Positions 1-5,365 of a stretch of DNA of 14,519 nt are shown one piece after another; within the stretch, counting starts at the first letter, position 1; each line of letters opens with the position of its first letter. The position numbers and the translations under genes were made by a program. The notes below the pieces were generated by a model. It worked only from the letters and a program-made list of their open reading frames with translations, was not told the DNA's origin and made no database searches. Origin of the DNA: Patescibacteria group bacterium (lineage in GTDB: Bacteria > Patescibacteria > Paceibacteria > UBA6257 > 2-01-FULL-56-20); assembly GCA_023484365.1 (NCBI GenBank), contig JAMDBA010000040.1, positions 11,729-26,247 on the forward strand, in the 5' to 3' direction.

Positions 1-103
1 CCAGCGTGAGAACCGGCAATCTTCGCATTGGAATTGTTATAAGAGATAGTTGTTCTTATTTGTTCCCAATTCCTACCCGGAGAAAAAGTGGCGTAAGACG
101 ATA
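1..103. repeat. 103-bp exact direct repeat, copy 1 (window edge)
   Basis: Bases 1-103 are identical to 562-664. The spacing is 561 bp, which is 187 codons, so both copies are read in the same frame of the transketolase C gene. Copy 1 begins at the first base of the window, so the true repeat may be longer. Either a tandem in-frame duplication or an assembly artefact at a contig end would look like this. Confidence 0.97.
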
Positions 104-948
104 CCGCTCCGCCAAGTCCCCCTATTACTTGATGCTCCTCCACCGTTACTACCGCCCCCGCGCGTTTGGCGACCTCTACGATTTTTTTCTTATCAATCGG
201 CTTAATCGTGTGATTATTTAAGACTATTGTCCCGACCCCTTCTTTCTCAAGTTCGTAAGCCGCAAGCAAAGCGTTATAAAGAAGCGCTCCGCAAACAATA
301 ATGGCGGCTTCAGGCTTTTTAGATTCCCAAAATACATCAGCCTTACCAGGAATAAACGGCGTCTCTTCGGTGGTAACCACCGGCGTTTTCTCCCGGCCCA
401 ATCTTATATAAACAGGACCCCAAATTTTAGCCGCCGCCAAAGTCGCTTTTTTGGCCTCTATCCAATCAGCCGGCACAAAAACTTTCATGTTGGCCATAAC
501 CCTCATGGTAGCGATATCTTCTATCGCCTGATGAGTAGCGCCGTCAGGACCAACAGAGACGCCAGCGTGAGAACCGGCAATCTTCGCATTGGAATTGTTA
601 TAAGAGATAGTTGTTCTTATTTGTTCCCAATTCCTACCCGGAGAAAAAGTGGCGTAAGACGATATAAAAGGAATTTTCCCCGAAACTCCTAATCCGGCGG
701 CGATGGTTGCCATATTCTGCTCCGCGACTCCTACTTCAAAAAATCTCTCGGGATATTTTTTGGCAAAAGCCATTGAACGCGTAGAGTCGGTCAGGTCAGC
801 GCAAAGAACAACAACATTTTCATCTGAATCTCCCGCCAAAACCAAACCTTCGCCGTATCCATCGCGGCTCGGCTTTTGGCTAACTTCCGCTTTTTTCTGA
901 AAAGACGGCATAAGTTCGGGATTTAATTTTAATTCTTCGTTTAGCATA
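1..948 (-). CDS. tkt: Transketolase C-terminal subunit, frameshifted and partial
   Basis: This is the pyrimidine-binding and C-terminal half of transketolase, which moves two-carbon units in the non-oxidative pentose phosphate pathway with the N subunit encoded just upstream. Visible motifs are 'KPSRDGYGEGLV', 'LCADLTDSTR', 'GVAEQNM' with the catalytic Glu, 'AGVSVGPDGATHQAIED', 'RLGREKTPVV' and 'EEHQVIGGLGGAV'. The ATG at 948 is chosen because it lies 3 nt after the N-subunit stop and begins 'MLNEELKLNPEL', which fits the family N-terminus. The rest of the protein is in another frame: reading from the ATG reaches a stop within about 25 codons, and the shift maps to an A5 run at 900-904, where four A would restore the frame. 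Below about 104 the expected C-terminus is replaced, in frame, by a second copy of 'SSYATFSPGRNW...'. The family call is firm. Whether the gene is intact in the organism is unclear. Confidence 0.85.
562..664. repeat. 103-bp exact direct repeat, copy 2 (natural position)
   Basis: This copy sits where the family expects it: on the minus strand it encodes 'SSYATFSPGRNWEQIRTT' and onward to 'AGSHAG', between 'GVAEQNM' and 'VSVGPDGATHQ'. It is therefore the original, and the copy at 1-103 is the displaced one. The two copies show no substitutions. Confidence 0.97.
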
Positions 949-951
949 ATT

Positions 952-1812
952 TTATTCGTGTTCGCTTTTTATTTTTCCGCCCAAAGTTCGCAGCTCTTTT
1001 AAAGCGGCGGCGGCTTGTTCTTTATTTGGAGGAATGCCGTGCCAATTAAAATCGCGCTCCATAAAACTAACTCCTTTGCCCGGTATAGTATGAGCGATAA
1101 TGATTGTCGGTTTTTCAAAGATTGCTTGCGCCTCGGAAACCGCGTCAACAATTTGCGTCATATCGTGGCCGTCAACCTCTAAAACGTGCCAGCCAAAAGA
1201 TTCATACTTTGCTTTAATTGATTCAAGAGGCATAACGTCTTCGGTAAAACCATCTATTTGAATATTATTTCTATCCATTATTACCGTGATATTATTTAAT
1301 TTATTTTTACCAGCGAACATCACCGCTTCCCAAGCATTCCCCTCGTCGTGTTCGCCGTCCGACATCAAGCAATAAACTCTGTATTTATTTTTATTTAACT
1401 TGGCCGCTAAAGCTATTCCGATAGCCTGTGATAATCCGGAGCCAAGCGGCCCGGAAGTAGTCTCCAGACCCGGCAAAGACTCTCTGTGCGGATGACCCTG
1501 GAGCCTGCTGCCTAATTTTCTCAAAGTTTTTAATTCTTCCAAAGGAAAATAACCGGCCCGAGCCATAGTTGCGTATAAAACAGGACAAATATGGCCATTA
1601 GAAAGGACCAAGCGATCGCGATCTGGCCAATCAGGATTTTTGGGGTCGTGATTTAAAATATGGAAATACATAACCGTAAATACGTCCGCCATTCCTAACG
1701 GACCAGCAGAGTGCCCCGAGCCCGCCTCAACAAGCATTTTAATAATATCTTCCCTGATTTGGTTGGCTAATAATTCTAAGTATTTTAATTTTTCCTCGTG
1801 AAGTTCCATCAT
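952..1812 (-). CDS. tkt: Transketolase N-terminal subunit (TPP-binding)
   Basis: This 286-residue protein is the thiamine-diphosphate-binding half of a split transketolase, a cytoplasmic partner of the C subunit whose start lies 3 nt downstream. Visible motifs are 'GSGHSAG' (31-37; 'GSGHPGG' in most relatives), 'LSNGH' (70-74), 'GPLGSGLSQAIGIALAAK' (121-138), and the TPP/metal motif 'SDGEHDEGNAWEA' (151-163) followed by 'IMDRNNIQIDG' (178-188). The length fits split transketolases, in which the N subunit is about 270-290 residues. There are two consecutive ATG codons at 1812 and 1809; GAGG at 1821-1818, 5 nt before the first, supports 1812 as the start. The gene lies 25 nt after rpe and is probably co-transcribed with it. 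Confidence 0.95.
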   Translation of the reverse strand: MMELHEEKLKYLELLANQIREDIIKMLVEAGSGHSAGPLGMADVFTVMYFHILNHDPKNPDWPDRDRLVLSNGHICPVLYATMARAGYFPLEELKTLRKLGSRLQGHPHRESLPGLETTSGPLGSGLSQAIGIALAAKLNKNKYRVYCLMSDGEHDEGNAWEAVMFAGKNKLNNITVIMDRNNIQIDGFTEDVMPLESIKAKYESFGWHVLEVDGHDMTQIVDAVSEAQAIFEKPTIIIAHTIPGKGVSFMERDFNWHGIPPNKEQAAAALKELRTLGGKIKSEHE

Positions 1813-1837
1813 AATAACCTCGTTTAATTTAATTATA

Positions 1838-2494
1838 CTATACTTTTATCAAATCGCGATAAGCTTTCTTGGGGTTGCGGTTATTAAAAATATAACTCGC
1901 TGAAACCGCGATGTCCGCGCCTGCCGCTTTAGTTATTTTTGCAATTTCAAGATTTACTCCTCCGTCAACTTCAATTTTCGCGTCTGGCAAATGACTGCGG
2001 ATGTATTTTATTTTATCTAAATTTAACGGTAAAAATTTTTGGCCGGCTAACCCTGGATGCACGGCTAAAACTTGAAACTCGTTAATTTTAGCCATATATG
2101 GACGCAAAGATTCTACGGGAACATCGGGAGAAACCGAAAACATTAGCTCAACGTTATGTTTTGCCGCCGCCTCAATGAGAAAATAAAAATTATTGATTGT
2201 TTCGGCCTGAATTATCACCCTTTTTACGCCGGCTTTAAAATAACTTTCAATTATTTTTTCCGGCTCCAAAACCATTAAATGAACTTCCCATTTTAAATCG
2301 CCGTATTTCCTGGAAAGCTTCGGAAATTCATCGGGGCTGCCCCAGGTTTTGTTAAAGGTATACCTGCTATCGGCGTAATCAAGGTGCACCCACTTTGGTC
2401 TTTTTAAAAAAAAGCCGCCAAGACGACGGACGATTTTTAAATTATCCTCAACGCCTTCAATATCTAAAGAATTAATCGCCGGAATGATTTCCAT
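1838..2494 (-). CDS. rpe: Ribulose-phosphate 3-epimerase, divergent
   Basis: This 218-residue TIM-barrel protein is predicted to interconvert ribulose-5-phosphate and xylulose-5-phosphate, supplying the transketolase encoded immediately downstream. The four metal-ligand positions of the family are recognisable: His37 and Asp39 in 'VHLDYAD', His72 in 'EVHLMV', and Asp177 in 'EVDGGV'. The phosphate-binding parts 'VHPGLAGQKFLPLNLDKI' and 'AGADIAVSASYIF' are also present. The usual 'MDGHFVPN' loop after the first metal site is replaced by 'ADSRYTFNKTWG', so this is a divergent branch, and a related sugar-phosphate epimerase activity is possible. The ATG at 2494 has no Shine-Dalgarno sequence. A perfect extended -10 box six bases upstream would start the transcript on the A of the ATG. 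Confidence 0.85.
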   Translation of the reverse strand: MEIIPAINSLDIEGVEDNLKIVRRLGGFFLKRPKWVHLDYADSRYTFNKTWGSPDEFPKLSRKYGDLKWEVHLMVLEPEKIIESYFKAGVKRVIIQAETINNFYFLIEAAAKHNVELMFSVSPDVPVESLRPYMAKINEFQVLAVHPGLAGQKFLPLNLDKIKYIRSHLPDAKIEVDGGVNLEIAKITKAAGADIAVSASYIFNNRNPKKAYRDLIKV

Positions 2495-2500
2495 AATAAT

Positions 2501-2511
2501 ATTATAGCATA
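2501..2511 (-). promoter_or_regulatory. Extended -10 promoter of the rpe-tkt operon
   Basis: The minus strand reads TATGCTATAAT from 2511 to 2501, a full match to the extended -10 consensus TATGnTATAAT. Six bases (ATTATT) separate it from the rpe ATG, so the usual start point falls on the A of the ATG and predicts a leaderless mRNA. No good -35 box is seen 16-18 nt upstream, where the terminator of the previous gene lies. Confidence 0.75.
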
Positions 2512-2538
2512 AAAAAGGAGGCTAATTTTAGCCTCCTT
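2511..2538 (-). terminator. Intrinsic terminator of the 2545-3126 gene
   Basis: On the minus strand AAGGAGGCTAA pairs perfectly with TTAGCCTCCTT (11 bp, tight loop), followed by a run of T to 2511. It starts 7 nt after the stop of the upstream gene. The last T of the tract is the first base of the rpe promoter, so the two signals are fused end to end. Confidence 0.88.
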
Positions 2539-2544
2539 AGATCG

Positions 2545-3126
2545 CTACCAAAGGAACCACATAACGCCAAACGATATCTGGTAATGGTTTAAAGCCTTGC
2601 CGTAAATATCGCTGACCGAGCTATACGCCGCGTTTTTAGCGCTGTCGTATATTTGGTTGGGATTATTCGTCTGAGTCGCCGTGCTTTCGCCCGATGTTTT
2701 GGTTTGATTGTCTATAATCTTTGAAGCCGAACCGGGATCGGGCAAATAAACTCTGACATTGGCGAAAACAACCAGCCTTCTCCAGACTGTTGCCTCTATC
2801 CCTCCGCCGGCAGAAATATCATATTGCTGGCCGATATCCACTCCGCTCATGGTTTTACCCATGAATACTCCGGGGTCTATCAGGTGAAGTTTAAACCATT
2901 TCGTGTGAAGCAGGTATAAATTAATGTTTGCTTCCTGTCCCGCTCCGAAGATGTAGGAATACTGGAGCTCCAGAGGTGTTACTGATAACGCCCTCGCCTT
3001 AATGGTGACGGCCGGATGCATGCCTTCATACGCTCCAACGCCGATCCCATTCTGATTGCTTGCCAACGCCCCTCTTAAGGGCATAGCCAGCATCGCCATA
3101 ACCAAAAAAACCACTATTCTTTTCAT
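2545..3126 (-). CDS. Secreted protein with outer-membrane beta-barrel character
   Basis: I do not recognise a named family in this 193-residue protein. Residues 1-22 form a signal peptide (basic 'MKR', hydrophobic core, 'ALA' before Ser23). The mature part is made of alternating polar and hydrophobic stretches that resemble beta strands ('AVTIKARALSV', 'LELQYSYIFGAG', 'ANINLYLLHTKWFKLHLI', 'GGGIEATVWRRLVVFANVRVYL'), and it ends in 'YQISFGVMWFLW', much like the C-terminal strand of outer-membrane beta-barrel proteins. A polar Gln/Asn/Thr-rich insert spans about 135-160. AGGAGG at 3138-3133, 6 nt before the ATG, is the strongest ribosome-binding site in the window. The gene has its own terminator. 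A barrel would be unexpected in a lineage normally thought to lack an outer membrane, so a secreted beta-sandwich is the alternative. Confidence 0.7.
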   Translation of the reverse strand: MKRIVVFLVMAMLAMPLRGALASNQNGIGVGAYEGMHPAVTIKARALSVTPLELQYSYIFGAGQEANINLYLLHTKWFKLHLIDPGVFMGKTMSGVDIGQQYDISAGGGIEATVWRRLVVFANVRVYLPDPGSASKIIDNQTKTSGESTATQTNNPNQIYDSAKNAAYSSVSDIYGKALNHYQISFGVMWFLW

Positions 3127-3184
3127 TTCTTGCCTCCTTATTCTTTTGTAAATTTTACTGACGCCTCCAACGCAAACTTGTTTA

Positions 3185-3213
3185 AGGTTAAACTATTTTA
3201 AGCATTTTGTCAA
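3185..3213 (-). promoter_or_regulatory. Possible promoter of the 2545-3126 gene
   Basis: A perfect -35 TTGACA is read on the minus strand at 3213-3208. Seventeen bases later the best -10 is only TAACCT (3190-3185), so the match is one-sided. It would give a leader of about 50 nt carrying the AGGAGG ribosome-binding site. Confidence 0.35.
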
Positions 3214-3225
3214 GTAAAACATTTG

Positions 3226-3361
3226 ACCCCGTAGTGAGATTTTGACCATGAAATTTAATAGAGAGTTTAACACGAAATAACAACCTTTAATTTTCATTCG
3301 TTTTATTCTCAAGAACAAACCATATGAAACAGAAGATTCAGTCAAAATTCTACTACGGGGT
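3226..3361. repeat. Inverted-repeat element (MITE-like, 136 bp)
   Basis: Arms of 21 bp at 3226-3246 (ACCCCGTAGTGAGATTTTGAC) and 3341-3361 are reverse complements with three mismatches, all in the middle of the arm. The 94-bp interior is AT-rich and holds no ORF. The arrangement resembles a non-autonomous transposable element with terminal inverted repeats, but no transposase and no clear target-site duplication are visible. Paired operator sites are the alternative, because promoters point outward from both sides. Confidence 0.55.
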
Positions 3362-3389
3362 TGACTTTTAAAATACGTTGGCTTATACT
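3361..3389 (+). promoter_or_regulatory. Plus-strand promoter of a short transcript
   Basis: TTGACT at 3361-3366, a 17-nt spacer, and TATACT at 3384-3389 make a near-consensus housekeeping promoter. The first T of the -35 box is the last base of the right arm of the inverted repeat. The expected transcription start is near 3396. Confidence 0.7.
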
Positions 3390-3395
3390 TTAGAA

Positions 3396-3491
3396 GATGA
3401 ATGAGAGCGATAATGCTTAGCGATGATATCGATTAAGCATTAACTCAAATCTGTTTTACTAAGCCCCTCTTCGGAGGGGCTTAGGTTTTTT
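3396..3491 (+). ncRNA. Predicted small RNA or micro-ORF transcript, about 96 nt
   Basis: A promoter on one side and an intrinsic terminator on the other define a short plus-strand transcript with no gene of normal size. It has an internal hairpin: AATGCTTA (3412-3419) pairs with TAAGCATT, with CGAT and ATCG pairing inside. A single-stranded AT-rich linker and the terminator stem follow. Two tiny ORFs start at its 5' end: ATG at about 3397 (MNESDNA) and ATG at about 3401 (MRAIMLSDDID, overlapping the hairpin). It could be a regulatory RNA, a leaderless micropeptide mRNA, or a remnant leader. I do not recognise an RNA family. Confidence 0.55.
3459..3491 (+). terminator. Plus-strand intrinsic terminator with UUCG loop
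   Basis: CTAAGCCCCTC pairs with GAGGGGCTTAG around a TTCG tetraloop, followed by T6 at 3486-3491. The T-tract is only on the plus strand, so it ends a plus-strand transcript and not the converging gene at 3517-4089. Confidence 0.85.
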
Positions 3492-3516
3492 ATAGACTGA
3501 CTTATAGGCTTAGAAA

Positions 3517-4089
3517 TTATTGGACTTTGGAACCCGGAACAACTTCTCTTGATGGTTTTAGTAAAACAACTTCCTTGTCACTGGCCGCCAAAAGCATTCC
3601 CCTGCTTTCAAAACCCATAAGCGATCGCGGCTCTAAATTGGCAACCACAATCACTTCCCCTCCGATTAAGTCGTCGGGAGAATAATACTTGCCGATACCG
3701 GCGACAATCTGCCTTTTTTCATTGCCTAAATCAACCTGAAGCTTTAAAAGCTTCTCCGAATTTTCTATTTTTTCAGCCCGTAAAATTTTACCCACTCTCA
3801 AATCCGCTTTTTTAAAATCTTCAAATTTTAAAACTTCGGTTGGTTTTTCTAATTCCGCAATTTTTTCTTGATTGGCCGATTTTCTCCACCATCCCCATTT
3901 ATCCTTCGCGAAAACAAAAATATATAAAATTTCCAAAATTGCCAAAGTATTAACGACAAGCAAAAATATAAACCAGACTGGCTGATTATTTTTCGCCGCC
4001 TTCCAAAGAGCATATCCTTTCCACGGCAAAACCCAAACAACAGCCAACCAGATCAACCAGGAATTTTGAATTATAAATTCTCTTGCCAT
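3517..4089 (-). CDS. Membrane-anchored tRNA-binding (MetRS beta/Trbp111-like) OB-fold protein
   Basis: This 190-residue protein joins two parts. Residues 8-62 hold two membrane helices ('WLIWLAVVWVLPWKGYALW' and 'FIFLLVVNTLAILEILYIF') with the look of the DUF5652 family. A charged linker (63-87) leads to a complete tRNA-binding OB domain at 88-190: 'FEDFKKADLRVGKILRAEKI', 'LLKLQVDLGNEKRQIVAGI', 'GGEVIVVANLEPRSLMGFES' and 'GMLLAAS'. That domain is usually the C-terminal extension of methionyl-tRNA synthetase or a free protein of about 110 residues. There is no internal ATG before the OB domain, so the ORF encodes one fused protein that would hold a tRNA-binding surface at the membrane. It follows the kinase-like gene by 3 nt, with no clear Shine-Dalgarno, so it is probably translated by coupling. 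Confidence 0.85.
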   Translation of the reverse strand: MAREFIIQNSWLIWLAVVWVLPWKGYALWKAAKNNQPVWFIFLLVVNTLAILEILYIFVFAKDKWGWWRKSANQEKIAELEKPTEVLKFEDFKKADLRVGKILRAEKIENSEKLLKLQVDLGNEKRQIVAGIGKYYSPDDLIGGEVIVVANLEPRSLMGFESRGMLLAASDKEVVLLKPSREVVPGSKVQ

Positions 4090-4092
4090 TTT

Positions 4093-5133
4093 TTATTTCT
4101 TGCGCTTTTTGCTTCTTGCGCTTTTTGCTTTACGCTCTTTGCCGCTTCCGTCTTTTATGAATTTTAAAAGCTGCTCCGGGCTGCTGAATATTTGGTCACA
4201 GTAATAAGTGATAAACGGACTTATCCTTTCGCCTTTTGGATAAATAAGCCAAACTTCTTTATTGGTTTCGTGGGCGTATCTTATTTCGTTTATGAGACCG
4301 GCGGAAAGAACAACTTGGGGCATATAAGCAACAACCCTTTTTACCTGATGGATAAGCCAATATAAATCGCGGGCAACTATCTGGTTATACAAAACCGGAT
4401 CAACTCCTTTGGCGACCGCCGTGTCTCCTTTTTCTATCCAGCGCGGATCAAAAACAATAAATTTATCCATCAGCTTATCAATAAAATTATCTATCTTTTT
4501 GACCATTTTTTGGTCTTTCAAATTAGTCATCGGCATAGCGGTGTAAACCGATTCGCGATTAGGCTCAAAAAGAACGTCATACATAACTTTTTCCGGCGCG
4601 TTCACCGGCATTATCCAGTGCGGCTTTCTTACCATTTCCGCCCAGGAAGCGGTCATCTCAACTTCAACGTTCCGCCATAAAAGAATTTCCTCTCCGGTTA
4701 AAGGATTGGCCTGCCACTGCTTTCTTGTTATCAATCTGTTTTGGATTAATTGAGTTGAGTCAATAACGCTCATAAAAACATCGGGATTAAGCTGGCTGAC
4801 ATAATAAGGATCCCACGAACGGATAAAAACTTTCTTCCAGTAAAACATCGCATGGATATTTATAAAAACAGCGTCGTATTCTTTTAAAACCTTCGGCAAT
4901 TCGCGGATTATTTTTTCAAACACCGCGCTGCGGATGGCGCTTAACGCTTCCGGATTGGTGTTTAAAACATTTTCTTCGGTAATCTGAAGATGGATATCTT
5001 TGGCGTGCTCAAGCAACATATCGCCTACCGGATAAACTTTAATTTTCTTGCCGCGAACTTTTGCGTAGTCGCTTACTTTCTTTAAATATTCGTCTTTTCC
5101 GGAACCGGATATAGACGTGGTGATTACTAACAT
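4093..5133 (-). CDS. P-loop kinase fused to nucleoside deoxyribosyltransferase-like domain
   Basis: The 346-residue protein starts with a P-loop, 'ITTSISGSGKDEYL' (4-17), in an adenylate-kinase-like or dephospho-CoA-kinase-like setting, followed by 'KIKVYPVGDML' and 'YDAVFINIHAMFYWKK'. Residues about 195-326 resemble nucleoside 2-deoxyribosyltransferases: 'VYTAMPMTN' at the start, 'ARDLYWLIHQVKRVVAYMP' (254-272), and 'SAGLINEIRYAHETNKEVWLIYP' (277-299), where Glu283 sits where that family has its catalytic Glu. The last 20 residues are a Lys/Arg-rich tail. A role in nucleotide metabolism or salvage is inferred; substrate and activity are unknown. There is no Shine-Dalgarno. A -10 TATTAT six bases before the ATG suggests a leaderless start. 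The tRNA-binding protein gene follows by 3 nt. Confidence 0.7.
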   Translation of the reverse strand: MLVITTSISGSGKDEYLKKVSDYAKVRGKKIKVYPVGDMLLEHAKDIHLQITEENVLNTNPEALSAIRSAVFEKIIRELPKVLKEYDAVFINIHAMFYWKKVFIRSWDPYYVSQLNPDVFMSVIDSTQLIQNRLITRKQWQANPLTGEEILLWRNVEVEMTASWAEMVRKPHWIMPVNAPEKVMYDVLFEPNRESVYTAMPMTNLKDQKMVKKIDNFIDKLMDKFIVFDPRWIEKGDTAVAKGVDPVLYNQIVARDLYWLIHQVKRVVAYMPQVVLSAGLINEIRYAHETNKEVWLIYPKGERISPFITYYCDQIFSSPEQLLKFIKDGSGKERKAKSARSKKRKK

Positions 5134-5139
5134 AATTTA

Positions 5140-5145
5140 ATAATA
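5140..5145 (-). promoter_or_regulatory. -10 box of the kinase gene
   Basis: TATTAT is read on the minus strand at 5145-5140, exactly six bases before the ATG at 5133, the same spacing as at rpe. No convincing -35 is seen, and the surroundings are very AT-rich, so chance matches are likely. Confidence 0.45.
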
Positions 5146-5230
5146 TAATAAAAACCAAAAAAATAATACAACAAAAAATACTTTTGCCCTTTATAAAATT
5201 TAATAAAATGATACTATTATTTTGTAAGTT

Positions 5231-5301
5231 CGGGGTGTCGTATAGTGGTAGTACGCAGGCTTCGGGAGTCTGTAGTCTGGGTTCGATTCCCAGCACCCCG
5301 A
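5231..5301 (+). tRNA. tRNA-Pro (anticodon CGG)
   Basis: The sequence folds into a complete cloverleaf. The 7-bp acceptor CGGGGTG/CACCCCG is perfect; the D arm is GTAT/GTAC with loop AGTGGTA; the anticodon arm is CAGGC/GTCTG with loop TTCGGGA; the variable loop has 4 nt; the T arm CTGGG/CCCAG has loop TTCGATT. The anticodon CGG reads the proline codon CCG, and G37 fits tRNA-Pro. The discriminator base is A at 5301. CCA is not encoded, so it must be added. It is the only stable RNA gene seen, on the strand opposite to all the protein genes. Confidence 0.95.
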
Positions 5302-5327
5302 CAAAAGATTATTTTAATTGCAACTAA

Positions 5328-5360
5328 ATAAAAACCGCCTTAGATAAAGGCGATTTTTAT
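5328..5360. terminator. Bidirectional terminator between tRNA-Pro and the Cys-repeat gene
   Basis: CGCCTT (5336-5341) pairs with AAGGCG (5347-5352) around AGATA, and A-rich and T-rich runs on the two sides extend the stem and give a T-tract on both strands. It lies between a plus-strand tRNA and the end of a minus-strand gene, which are convergent, so it can serve both. Confidence 0.75.
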
Positions 5361-5365
5361 TTTGG

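Noticed and set aside
6..900. Plus-strand ORFs of about 65-71 codons inside the transketolase C region
   Set aside because: They are shadows of the minus-strand transketolase frame, which has clear family motifs; the plus-strand products show none.
3849..4040. Minus-strand ORF of 63 codons inside the membrane tRNA-binding gene
   Set aside because: It lies wholly inside the longer gene in another frame and has no support of its own.
5039..5296. Minus-strand ORF of 85 codons crossing the tRNA
   Set aside because: It runs antisense through tRNA-Pro and overlaps the start of the kinase gene; its start is inside the tRNA and its product looks like translated tRNA sequence.
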